Below the pieces are notes generated by a model, which saw nothing but the letters and a program-made list of their open reading frames with translations, had not been told where the DNA came from and made no database searches. DNA of 64,000 bases from Echinococcus granulosus. Lineage: Eukaryota > Platyhelminthes > Cestoda > Cyclophyllidea > Taeniidae. Made by a program: the position numbers and the translations under genes. This document shows positions 1 through 16,000 of the stretch, piece by piece (position 1 is the stretch's first letter; each line of letters opens with the position of its first letter). The stretch spans positions 243,703-307,702 of the forward strand of contig NW_020170448.1 in the NCBI RefSeq assembly GCF_000524195.1, in the 5' to 3' direction.

Positions 1-530
1 AACTTAAACAAACAGAGCAGAGACCACCCACTGTCGCAGCCATGACTACAGCAAAGCCCTCAAAAGTGAGCGTGTGTCATCGGCACATTAAAACAAGAAA
101 ATTATTTCCAGTTTAAATAGGAATTCAATTTTTCAAAACTCTTTTATAAAAGCTATGTAAAAAGTACAAAATTCGCATATCGCAATCAAAAGTGGATTAG
201 CTTCACTACGAAGCTACCCAGCTGCGTTCAGAATTGCGCCCAAATCCAATGTGCTTACTTACAGAACAGCTTCGGGCATAAAACGAGTGATAACATCCCA
301 AGATAGGAATCGCCTACCTCGACACCCCCTCCTGACATCAAAATGAAAAACGTACTGAGGTTAGCGCCACCCTGGCACCGGCTTCCGAACCCTCCACGCA
401 ATCCGGCTGTGCCCAAACCCATCCAGGCCCCTCACAAACAGCCAAAAGCAAAACAGCTAGCCTCGGACAGACACAATATATGTACACGGCAAACAGGATA
501 TCGTATTTAGCAAAAAATGTGCGAATGAAA
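1..530. other. 3' flank of the ISWI gene, no other gene seen
   Basis: This stretch lies beyond the ISWI stop codon (531-533, minus strand) and should hold its 3' UTR. No canonical AATAAA was seen on the minus strand here, and the small ORFs that overlap it have no recognisable domain. Confidence 0.5.
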
Positions 531-4932
<4,402 letters not shown>

Positions 4933-5804
4933 TCAAGCAAATTGGGCAACAACAACACCAATCAGAACAAAGGTTCGAATTTCGAAATGTATTAGGCGGC
5001 AAATCTACTTATTGAAACACTCTTTTTTCCTTGCAAAAAAACCAATTATAATTAGTATTTTATTGTTTTTATTAAAAATAACTGCTGGTGATTCCAAAAC
5101 CTTTTGCTTTGAGGAGTTATGCAGTCTTTAGTCAAGTTAATACTTGGTTTTAATGCGCTGCAATGAAACAAACAAAACTGTTTTTTGTATTGGCTTTTAA
5201 GAGTAGACTTTAAGCTCTTGGAGGATGTCGATTAGTCTCAAAAAATTTCACTAGTCACTTTACTAAAATCAGAAAACATATTTCTCACATCGAAATGCAA
5301 AAGCCAGTACTGAAAATTGATCCTAAGTCATCTGAATAAACCTCTCCGAATCAGCCCCCATTATTCTTGTCCATTAGCTAACACCCTGATCGGCGATTAT
5401 TTTTGCCAATAACGTTCCTCTCCGTTGTCTCAATTCACATCGAACGTCCATGAAACGCACCCCGATCTCACCAGCCATCTCCGACCCTCCAACGAAGGAT
5501 CATGTAGCCCACACCCCTGGACTAAGGTGGTCGGTTCCAGGTCTACCGCCTCGAAGAAAACAAATTGAACAAGGATGACCCTCGCCCACGAAACGCTCAT
5601 AGAGCATCACTACGTCTCCATTAGTGTAATTATGCCCCAAATCTGGCAAGTGCCGAGAGCAAGCATTCCCAAACCCCATCTTGAATTTCTATTGACATAC
5701 ATTAGAGTACAAACCCGATGGCACATTTTAGAATAAAAAAAAAACAAGCAAGTGTATGATGTGTGGATAACACATTTAAAACCTATATCTGCATGCGAAG
5801 GCCT
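4933..5804. other. Intergenic region upstream of ISWI
   Basis: This 870-bp stretch separates the ISWI start from the 3' end of the next minus-strand gene, so it should carry the ISWI promoter and 5' UTR. It is AT-rich near 5000-5200. No further gene, TATA box or repeat could be supported. Confidence 0.4.
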
Positions 5805-8800
5805 TCAAAAGGAGGTCAGCTTGGTCATCCCTGCCGATGCCGATACCATTGACTGTTCAAGCAGAGAGTTCAGCTCTTTCCGAAAAATAGCCTAAAAGGA
5901 GGTGAGAAAACATTCTGTACGCTTGAATGAGATCCCAAACTACCTCCTACTCAATCACGCGATACGTTAGCGAGGAGGCCCTTAGGCCCGTACACCAGCG
6001 TTAATCCAGTGTCTGGCAGGGTGGGGATGGACAGGAGGGGCAGTAACCGCGGCCCCCCTACTACTCACCTATAGACCTGCTTGCTCTGCTTCTGGCGCAG
6101 CAGAGAAGATTGGATCTTTTCGCGGATATTCAGCATCGCTGCCCGGCTATAGGAGGGAGGTGCTACAGGAGCGCTGCGGCGGCTAGACAACTACAGAGAG
6201 CGGTGAGGTGTTAGACGAGTAAAAAGTGGAACGAACCAGAGTGAGGCTTACATGGGAGCGAGCCACAGCGTTGCGAATGCCACGCTCGACCGATTTGGCG
6301 GTGGCAGTGGCGGAAGGCGTGCTGGTGCTCATCTCCGCTACAGTGCTCCGCCCAGAATTCCCACTGAAGGCTCCGAGAGCAACAACCACGGAGAGTTCGC
6401 GCCGACAAGATTTCATTGCGTCGTTCAGTGCCTTCTGTACTGCCACCGTGTATGCCAACTTTGTGCGAGCCTTGCTTTCCGCCTGGGTCAAAAATTTGCA
6501 AAAAAAGTTGGTGCTTAAATATAACGCAAAAGAAAAAACAACTCCTGGGTGATTATTACATCTAATGTATTATCCTTCGCGAAGTTGTGCCGTTGGTCGA
6601 CTCATTCATGATAAAATTCAATTCTGTCAAGAAATTCCATAAAAATGGGTTTGTTAAAACAAAAAAGGACTGAGTCCGCGTACTTTAATCAAGATCCCAA
6701 AAAGGTGCTTACCGGGTACAACTTCACTCGATCCCAAAAATTCGACCTGACTTCAAATCAAAGATGGCTGCTGGCCAATTTTTTTTTCTAATCTAGTACC
6801 TCTACATAGAAAACCAGCCCAAGCTATTTGAACATATTTGTAATCGACCAGAAAATCATCTCTAATTTCTAGTCCTATCCTGTTACCCAGAGGAGATTAA
6901 TTATGCCAACGTTACTATGGAAATCTTTACACTCGGTTAGGTTGTAACGGAGTATAGGCCTTTCTACAGAAACAAAATCGTTGCTATTCAACATTGGCTC
7001 GGGAAAGCCTCTGCGCTGTTACTTTCTCACAAATGTAAACAATACAGCCTTCCAAAAGTGAATAGATACTGGGGCGGCGCAAGCACAGTATTTGGAGATT
7101 CTGCTTAACGTCAGGAACGGACTGCTTACGAATTAGTAATTGTTCCCATTCAAAAGGGGTGGACAGGGCATGGAGTGAGGACTTTCGATAACAGTGGGAA
7201 AAGTCCACTCACCACAGGAGCCCATTCACGCATGATGGCCTCTTCAGTCTGGTCGATGTCGCCTCCACTGTCATCCTCCTCTCCCTCTTCCAGTGGCTCC
7301 GCATCTTGATGTGTGTTGTCGTCATCAACTATTTCCCCTTCCTCCTGTTCTGATTCCTCCACTGCGTCCTTGCCACACAAGTCAACCTCTCCATTTTCTA
7401 CGGAAGGCGATTGGGGAAGTGGAGCGCCTTCAGGTCCTGATGGCTGATTGAGTGTAGCATCATCGCAGGGTTCATCGGAGTGTCTTAAGACAATGCATTA
7501 TCAAGAGGTATCAATATACCTGCCGTAGAGATTGTGTATGGTTGATTAATGCCAACTTTATTCACCTCGACTTAATATCAGCTGCGAATAGCCAGAATAA
7601 GTAGATACGAGCACTTAAGATTAGGTGCCAATTTGAACGTGGACGATATTAGATTAACAGTAAGCAAGTATACCAATAAGCCACTAAAGCGAGAAAATTT
7701 TATCGCTGCATTAACACGAACAAGATGATTCAGTTTAAAACGTTCGAGAAGCAATCTAATCTGTGCCTTAGAGCTGAAGTTCTTAACATATACCTACCCA
7801 GACTCATTAGCAACATTTTCGGTTATGGAGTTATCAGCTTCTGCTGGAATACTTTCGATATCCATATCAGCAGGAGACGGAGAGCGAGATGTAGGAGTGG
7901 AGATATCATCTTTTGCACCCGCTGCAGCCTCCTCTTTTGGTCGGGACGGCGGCGTATTTTGCTCGATGAAGGAATCAAAAATATCAAACGCATCCATCAT
8001 GCATTCTGTATCGGATCTAAAATATTGGACGCATTAAGTATGATTAATGAAAACACCTCAAGAGAAACAAGCAGCCGGTGATGCCGTGTACCTGTCTATT
8101 CTCACGGCCTTTGAGTTTCATGTAAACCATGATTTGACGATTCGACGTACCTCAGCATATAGGCTCGATGTAACTATGACGCCCTATCACAACTTGGTTT
8201 ACATAGCAACGACGTACTGGGGAAGGCTGGCCACTTTATTTGGGTCTTCACTATCTTAGGGTCGTCTAGTCCTTGGTGACACTTCGTCACCTCTGACGCA
8301 TACGATTCTTTATATATTACATTTGTTAATGAAAATAAGTTTTAACAACAGGGGAAAGCCAGACGGCATAGGGGGCTTAACAGTCAAAGCAGGAGCGACA
8401 TGACAACCCACTGTGATATTTCCTCCAGCTCTTCATCGGAACGGGAGAGTTGGGCCAGGAGGGCATCCGCCTCATGTGGACTCACATCTGGTGCAACCGA
8501 TGTGATGTAGAAGTTGCAAAAACTCTCAAGCGAGCGTTCCACGAGTGCTTGCAAGTCCTCACGATTGAAAGGCTCGTCGATGTTGATTATCGTTGAAAGA
8601 CCTAAAGAGCGACGGTCTGCGTGGATAGAGAGGAACTCACCCGAGGTTTCTTGTGATAGAACCATAATCAAGTCTGACATGTTTTCTGCAAGGCGTTGAA
8701 GACTTTCGTAGATCTTTCCGTAGATAACACTGGAAGCTGCAGTCGAACCCACGTTTTTAAACCGTTTGAACAATTGTTCCGCTAAAGCAGAATAAAGTGA

Positions 8801-10773
8801 ATAAGACAACAGCGAATGCAAAAAAAAGCATAGGAGTGCAGAAAGAGGACTAACTATTACTACAGAGGGCAGGGGCATCCGTGTCCCCATCTGGCCCAAC
8901 AGCTTCGTGGCCATTTTGCTTAAGCCGGAGAGTTAGCTGGAGGCGAATGCGCATAAGATCCTGCTCCAGACAGGCAAGTTCGGGGTGTTGAAGTTCGGCC
9001 AGACGCTGAATGAGGGCGTGGGCGGCGCGAGCGAGGGAGAAAAGGCGCGAGAAGCGCCTGCGAAGACGAGCGCACCTTGCCACTGATGCGTATATCGTCG
9101 ATCCACCCTCGCCCAAACTCCGACGTCCCGCCTTCATCACATCACATGCCCAGGAGCGCAGTCTGCCTGAAAATGTACAAAAAGAAGACTTTGTAGTCGA
9201 TGGGAAGACCTTCAATTTAGAATTTGCACAAGAATAAGGGAATTCACACGTGCGGCTACAAACTAGCATGCTGAAAGAGGTAAGCGCAAACAACCAGATA
9301 GATAAACATAGATATGTGGCTTTATAGAGACGGAAAACGAAGCCATAACATCCTTATATTCTTGTGGTCATGACATTTTACATAATTCAACCCCATACTT
9401 CTCGTGAAGAAAATCGTGGATTCTAAAATCAAGCAAAGTGTCGACGGCAGCAACAGCAAAAGAATGCTACTACTAGTTGTGTTCACAGGTATGTGTGGCT
9501 TTCCAGTCTCCTGCTATTCGGCCCTCACAGTAGTAATGTGACATCTACACTATACTACTCAGCGCAGCAAGGTATGAAAGCATTTGCGGATACCTGAAAA
9601 TGATTTTATTTAAAAAGATATATTAGTTGCTACACAAATAAGGACTGAGAAGAAAGGAGCCTGCTGCTAGTTGACTCAATTCGACTACACGCGAAAAACA
9701 ATTAATTCAGGTTACGCTACTCAAAAAAAATAACCGACGAAAGTCAAAAGGCCAGACGATCCCATTTTTGCATAAAAAATACTGCATTTATGGGAATTTG
9801 ATACATGTACCTAATTCACAGACGAAGTAGGGAAGAGAATAAAAGCAGCAAGCTTTTTTATGGGAAAATGCGTACACACTTACCTAGTGGAATGATTTGA
9901 AGAGCCTCACGATGCCGGAATTGAAGTAGACGGTTAAGTGAGGCATTTTGAATATCTTGAATGCTTTTCGTGAAATGCTCAATATCTCGTTCAGCATTAT
10001 TAACATCGTTGAGAGCAACTAGAAGTCAAAAAACTCACAGATCTCACCTTGAAGCAGCTGCCTGGAAGTTTCCATGTTGATATGTTCAATGATGTCGGAA
10101 ATTGCAGTATTGGGTAGTTGTGCGAGGCCTTCGTCAAGCCGAGATATACAATTGAAGGAACCCCAGTTTTGGGGATTGGAGTAAAATTCTGCAACATCAC
10201 TGCATGTTTCCGTAAGTTTATGCAAAGAGGACGAAATCAAGTCTAATAAAAAAGCAAAACAAAAATAGCAAGATCTAATAATTACAGAGGTGCCGCTTTT
10301 TGTGTAAGTTAAAATAAGTTGCACATGATAACAAACGTGCTAAGACCACAGAACAAACTCAAAATCATCCAAAGTATTTTAAGTAGGACGAATAAATGCG
10401 AACGACTAAGAATCTGGGGGATCGGTGTGAGTGAACTATTGTCAGTCAATCTTCAGAAGCAATAAACCAAATTAAGCAATTAAGCAAATACACCAAAAAT
10501 TAAACATGACTAGTAAACCGCATGACTACGAACGGGATTTAAACGAAATCAGCTACAAACTCGGCCACAATTAGCTGAAAGTCTTGAAATCTTTTTGCGC
10601 ATACCTTGGATGTGAAATAAGAGCAACAAAATAATCCAAAAAACCTACCCCCATTTCTTGTTGCACTGAACGTACTTATGATATTTTCTGCATAATTCTC
10701 TACCAGTTGTTGAAGATTTAATAGTGCATCGCCGCCAAGCATTGCGTACAGAAAGGTCTTTACGATTGCGCAG
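5805..10773 (-). CDS. Helical protein, C-terminus resembling BAG6/Scythe (tentative)
   Basis: Eleven exons chain with consistent phases: 10773-10649, 10242-10048, 10018-9884, 9166-8861, 8781-8412, 8016-7798, 7483-7213, 7121-7023, 6482-6252, 6190-6077, 5891-5805. From the ATG at 10742 this gives 2121 nt, 706 aa. The frame stays open upstream of that ATG to a splice acceptor at 10774, so the true start may lie further 5'. The first half is predicted helical; the middle is very acidic (EEGEEDDSGGDIDQTEE). The call rests on the tail: REWAPV resembles the EWVPI motif before the BAG6 C-terminal domain, and ARSHLSS followed by SYSRAAMLNIREKIQSSL resembles the BAG6 BAG-like segment. BAG6 is a chaperone for tail-anchored and mislocalised proteins. 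No ubiquitin-like domain is visible. Weak points are the GTGGGT donor at 8411 and the last junction: use of a GTGAGT donor at 6068 would end the protein in a different frame. Some other helical scaffold remains possible. Confidence 0.5.
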
Positions 10774-11172
10774 CTAAATAGGGCCTAGTTAAAGTAGAAG
10801 CATTGTGAATAAAAAGCATGCACCTCTGGGGTACAGAGGCAGTATTTGCAAAGGAAAAACATTGTTTTTCAAATGTACACTATATGGCCTAAAAACAAGG
10901 GCTATTTTGTGAAATTATTGCACTTATTTTTATGTTAACGACTACAAAAATAAAGTCACTTAAGAAATTTTTGAGGCTTATTTAAATCCCTTGAGTATTT
11001 TATCGCTTTCTGTTCTAAAAAATTCAATCACATTCTACCCCAACGGGATGACATTTTAATGGGAAGGCACCTTGGTTTCCAACATATTTCTTTTTTGAAA
11101 TTAAACTAAATATTGGCGGATCTTCTTCCAAAACCTAAGGACTAAGTATTTTTGCATGTAGGTCGGAACTAT
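10774..11172. other. Region 5' of the BAG6-like gene
   Basis: AT-rich sequence between the first supported BAG6-like exon and the TRIM element. It may hold the promoter or a 5' intron. I see no additional exon. Confidence 0.35.
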
Positions 11173-11370
11173 TGTAGGGTCCCGAGACTCCCTGAAGACG
11201 AATGAAGACACAATGCTCGGACAGAATACATATATTCAGCGCAGAGAAGGCGTCTGGGCTATTGACATGGCCCAAAAGGCCAGCCCACCCAGTGAGGTAC
11301 AAGAAGGCTAATTCAAAGTATAAAAGTGGCGCCTCACCAGAACCGAGGGATAAACCACCATCGTATTACA
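11173..11370 (-). repeat. 3' terminal repeat of TRIM copy A
   Basis: 198-bp partner of 11954-12151, preceded on the minus strand by the polypurine tract. It differs from its partner at scattered positions, so the insertion is not brand new. Confidence 0.9.
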
Positions 11371-11953
11371 TAGCCTCCCTCCTCTTTTGAGCGTCGTCCC
11401 CGGTGCTCCCACAGGTCAACCTCCCGCGTCAGCCATTACAACGTAGTCGGTGCAGTAAAGAAACACCCACGAGCCGACTGTGCCAGTCACCAAATTAGCG
11501 CGCAACATGACCTCAACGTCACTGATCCCTCTTGGCGACTTGACTGCATCTGGGGTTTCGTCCGGTTTAGGGATTTGATTCAGGACGGGGAACTGCGTCG
11601 GCCATCACGCGTGTCCATAGATAGGTGCAGGAGCACTGGCCTAAAAGCAGATTTGAGTAAGGGAATACAAGATTTAAAACAGGTCTATGGGGGACGGAAG
11701 GGAAAATCCGTAACGAAACTTCCAGATGGTTCACGGCTAGTGTCGCTTCAGTTGTTAATAGCTTTTCTGCAGAACACGGGACTCGGAGAGATGCCGAAGG
11801 TAGATGTCAACATCAACCCTTCTATTAGGGGTCATCACCATTCTCCCAACCGTAGCATACGTCCTTCTTCCGCCCCACTAAATCTTATCACGCAGAAGTG
11901 GAGAATCAGGATACATGTCTTTCAAGATCGGGTTCGCTTTCCGCTGCCACCAA

Positions 11954-12151
11954 TGCAGCGTCCCGAGACTCCCTGAAGACGAAAGAAGACACAATACTCG
12001 GGCATAATATATGTATTCAGCACAGAGAAGGTGTCTGGGCTGTTGGCTTGGCCCGAAGGCCAGCCCACCCATCGAGGTACAAGGGGGCTAATTCAAAGTC
12101 CCAAAAGTGGCGCCTCACCAGAACCGAGGGATAAACCACTATCGTATTACA
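11954..12151 (-). repeat. 5' terminal repeat of TRIM copy A
   Basis: 198-bp terminal repeat, TG...CA ended, adjoining the primer-binding-site-like sequence at 11941-11953. It is closely similar to the repeats at 11173-11370, 13600-13795, 31215-31412 and 31989-32185. Confidence 0.9.
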
Positions 12152-12208
12152 CTATTGTCACATCCGCGTCGTACTTTTGCATACTACTGCCGTCTTCCAA
12201 TATTACTA

Positions 12209-12386
12209 TTGAGTCCCTTGACTTACCTGAAGACATAAAGAATTCTCGAACTGAATATGCATTGTCGACGTACAGCTGGGATTGAGGCTACTGACATGAT
12301 CCTCGGATCAGGCTGTCAAGCAAGGAAAAATGGCGTAGTCCCTAAGAGACCCGTCACCACACCCGAGGTTATAAAACGATTAACAC
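12209..12386 (-). repeat. Diverged relic of the TRIM terminal repeat
   Basis: Lies just outside intact copy A in the same orientation. It keeps the order of landmarks of the 198-bp repeat (the CCTGAAGAC block, a GAATATGCAT-like block, a TGACATG block, then ACCCGAGG and TATAAAAC) but with many substitutions. It looks like an older insertion or a related subfamily. Boundaries are approximate. Confidence 0.6.
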
Positions 12387-13006
12387 AACCCATTCAAACA
12401 AAGAACTAGCTAATTTTTAGCTAAAATTGTAAAGTTGTCGTAGTTTTTTATTGTTTAAAGTTCTCGTGTAGCTGCGCTTGGGCATTTCAGGGCAAAAAAA
12501 TGAGCAAATACGAACCTTGTCGAATACTCATGACGCTAAGCGGAAGCACAAGTCGCGAAAAGATCCCACGCATATAAAAACAAAATATCTATTGACTAAA
12601 TCAACATAATCAAATCCTGATTACTAAAATATATTCGCTATGACCCAGCGAGTGGAATGTTATACTTTGATGAAGGAAACGCCCCGTAGCAATATCACCA
12701 ATGAAGCATCCCTGTTCTGGTGGCTCTATCAACATAGCTATTGAAGTTCAGACAATTATCCACCCCATTGCGATAATGCTGTAATGTTAAGCTAAATGCC
12801 ATTACAATAATAGCTTCTTCCCAGGGTTCATGCAAAAAACAAGCTTAAATAAATACTTTTGAAAAGAGGAGAAGGTTGCGTAAGTAGCGTGGGTAGGCAC
12901 CGAAGTCCGGAAGAAGTAAAGATTCTACCAAACCAAACAGAAGTGGAGGAAATATAGAACAAGAAAACAGGGATGAAATAAAATAAATGGTGCAGCTGTC
13001 ACTACG
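12387..13006. other. Intergenic, 3' of the zinc transporter
   Basis: AT-rich sequence between the TRIM relic and the zinc-transporter stop. No gene is seen. It should hold the transporter 3' UTR, although no minus-strand AATAAA is apparent close to the stop. Confidence 0.4.
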
Positions 13007-16000
13007 TTAGTCCTTTAGCTCTTGACAGATCCGACATTCTGCCATAGCTGGTACATACTGCTCCATTTGAATGGTAACCTCGTGAACCAGGAATCGACGA
13101 CGCAATATTCGATTGGCGCGAACCAACTGTTCCTGGGCAGATTTAATATTACCTATTGAATGAAGATGTTAAAAAAGTTTGTTATGAAATACAATTCTCG
13201 GCATGTCTATTTAAGAATAGAATAGGGGTAGCACGTAATAATCCCAAAAAAGTTCCTACAGCTCTTTTATGGCCTATTCATGTCCGTATGTATATATCCA
13301 TTATGATGTTTAGAAGTGTGAAAATCCCTTAACATATACCTAATGATTCTAAATTATCGACTTTATGAACCGACTAATTTAGTTGAATAGTAGGAAGAGC
13401 ATTGGGGGAAAATGTGGCATGTGATATTAGAGCAGAATACTGCTCCAAATTAAACGGTTTAAGCAAAGAAAATCCCCCTAGACTTAAAAATTAGCCCTGA
13501 AGCACACGTCAAAATCGCAGAGTATGGAAGGAATGGGGATAATGCTTTATTTTTATCCTTATCCACTACACGCTACTAAACAAACTTTCTTGACATAAGT
13601 GTAATACGATAGTGGTTTATCCCTCGGTTCTGGTGAGGCGCCACTTTTGTACTTCGAATTAGCCCCCTTGTACCTCGCTGGGTGGGCTGGCCTTTTGGGC
13701 CATGCCAATAGCCCAGACACCTTCTCCGTACTGAATATATATTCTACCCGAGTATTTTGTCTTCTTTCGTCTTCAGGGAGTCGCGGGACGCTACATAAGC
13801 ATTCGGCAAACACGTGTATAAGTACGAAATAGAGGTTAACAAATGAATCTAACTGACACGGATTTTACCGTTTCTTTATTTGGTGACAAAGTCGTTTTAC
13901 AGCAGTGGAATTATCTAATAAGCTTGTGTCTACTTAAAGAAAAATGGTTTCACTTAAAAAATGAGACAGACACACGAACTTGTGAAGTGCCCTCATATAT
14001 TTCATAATGTATAATTAAAATAAGTAAAGCACTATAAAGGTGCCGATGACTAAAAATCTTTAAGAAATTAAGTGGCGCTGGAACAAAGTGTTGCTCCTTA
14101 TTGACTGTGTGAATTCTCAAAATAAAGTGAATGCCAAGGCAAATAACAAGTGTCATAAGGTACTGTTTTCGCTTTGAATTTTTAAATTCACTAATTTCTA
14201 AGATGCGTGAGGGTGGACTTTATCGGAAATTCATATATTTCGTGGCAAGGATAGAGGGTTAATAATGTTGATACTGGCTGAGGGTAAACACCTCAATGGC
14301 TTTTTACCTAGCCTAAGAAGTTTTTGGGGCTTTAAATATGTGTAAAATTACATTTCCCGGGGTCATGTGTGCAAAAAGAAAACAAATTATAGCAAATAAA
14401 TTGTTGTCATTAAACGAATGAGTAGCATATCTCGCATTATGCTACATGACTTACCCGTGGCAAGGTGGACCGAAACAGCAGTCTTACTCGTGGTAAGGCT
14501 CCACATACGTAGGTTATGCACCTCCACAATACCTGGAATGGCCTGCAGTGCTGAGCGCACTTCGGCAAAGTTAAGGCTCTTCGGCACGCCCTCCATCAGG
14601 ATGTTCATCGCGTCCTTTAGTATATTGACAGTGGTCAGCAGAACCAGTACTGAGAAGATGAAGGTGCATATGGGATCGGCTATCTTGTACTCCGGCTAAA
14701 AACCAAAGGAAAGATTCGATTAATGCTTTTAAGAGTCGATTATTGGGCTGATGTATAAAGCCAGAAATCATTCTCGCCCAACTGTTGGACGTTCTAGAAG
14801 GTCCTAAAACTTGCGTTCTTTCTCAGCCCTCCTGGTAGGCTAGTGCCACTTGCAGATAGTTACTGTGAGGTCAAGGCCAAGCAATATACGATAAATAAGC
14901 AAGATTAGGGCCGACCGAGACTAGCATGCATTTACTCACGCTTCGTGTCTGATTAAGAGCTCGACAGGATCCAAGCTCACGCACGGTCGTAGGGACCACG
15001 CTATCCCATGGGCCAAAAAGATACGATAATTATTACAGGGCATTCAAAGCTGAAGCTCTGACTTGGCCTAATGAGTGCACAAATTGCCGTGTGGGTCCTA
15101 TTACAGGCGACCTACATGTCATTCACCTAGATATAAGTGGACAGTCAATGAAGAGGAAAATCCTGAATTCACTAATTTCCACTTCAAGCGCATTAGGGAA
15201 GTGCGAAGTTTCGCCGCAAGACACTTAAATAATATAAATCTATCAAAGATGACTACGTTTATCAGTGATACTTCCAGCTGGGGAGGTTTCACTTCCCCGC
15301 TCACGCATTCTGTAGTGACTCCTGCGAAATATTAGAGGGTGGGTTTCCCGATTCTGGACGTCCGAAAGAAGCTTAACTCGTCTAAAAACTTAAAAAGAGA
15401 TAATTTTGTTGAATTAATGAAATCTTCCACGGAGGGGATAACTGCAGAGTACGCCTCTCGTGTTTCAATTCCATCACAAATGCTTTCAATGTAAGGCACG
15501 ATTAAGACATTGAAGTGTTTTGGAGGTTTAGAGGAGCCCTTACCCGGAAGTAGATGACAAAAGCAGCGATCATAACTCCAAGACTTTGTAGAAGGTCACC
15601 AATCACATGAATGAAAGCTGCACGAACGTTGATGTTTTCTTTCTCCTGCTCCTCAACAGTCGTCTCCTCTTTCACCGAGTATTTATGAGAGTGGTGTCCG
15701 TGGGGGTGATCAGTAGTGTAGGGCTTTTGTAAGCCCTGTTTGAACTCCCCACCCTCACAGATAGCTGTAGATACATCACCGGTTGGATCGTTGACAAGCT
15801 CAACGTCATCCGAGCGTAAGAACTTTATGCTCGATATTTTTTTCTTCATTTTGGAAACAAAGCCGTGGCTATGGATGTGGGAACCGGATTCGTGATTGTG
15901 GCTGTGACTCCTGCCTCCGTGATCGTGTCCATGTTGGTGGAGGGTTGCAGCCATTCTATCAAATTCAACACACAAATTGCGAATTAAGTAAATCTACACA

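Larger units (their letters stand above)
11173..12151 (-). mobile_element. Intact TRIM-like miniature LTR retrotransposon, copy A
   Basis: 979-bp element read on the minus strand. Two direct terminal repeats of exactly 198 bp (12151-11954 and 11370-11173) begin TGTAATACG and end in CA. Directly inside the 5' repeat is TTGGTGGCAGCGG (11953-11941), placed and shaped like a tRNA primer-binding site, with TGG to pair with the tRNA CCA end. Directly inside the 3' repeat is a purine tract containing AAAAGAGGAGGGAGG (about 11387-11373), placed like a polypurine tract. The flanks carry the 4-bp duplication CTAT (11169-11172 and 12152-12155). The 583-bp interior encodes no gag, protease, reverse transcriptase or integrase, so movement would need enzymes from another element. 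This is the TRIM architecture; TRIMs have been reported from taeniid tapeworms. No satellite or Helitron would show a PBS and PPT. Confidence 0.9.

Noticed and set aside
11575..11976. Plus-strand 133-aa ORF inside TRIM copy A
   Set aside because: It runs antisense to the element, crosses the primer-binding-site block and has stops in copy B; treated as chance.
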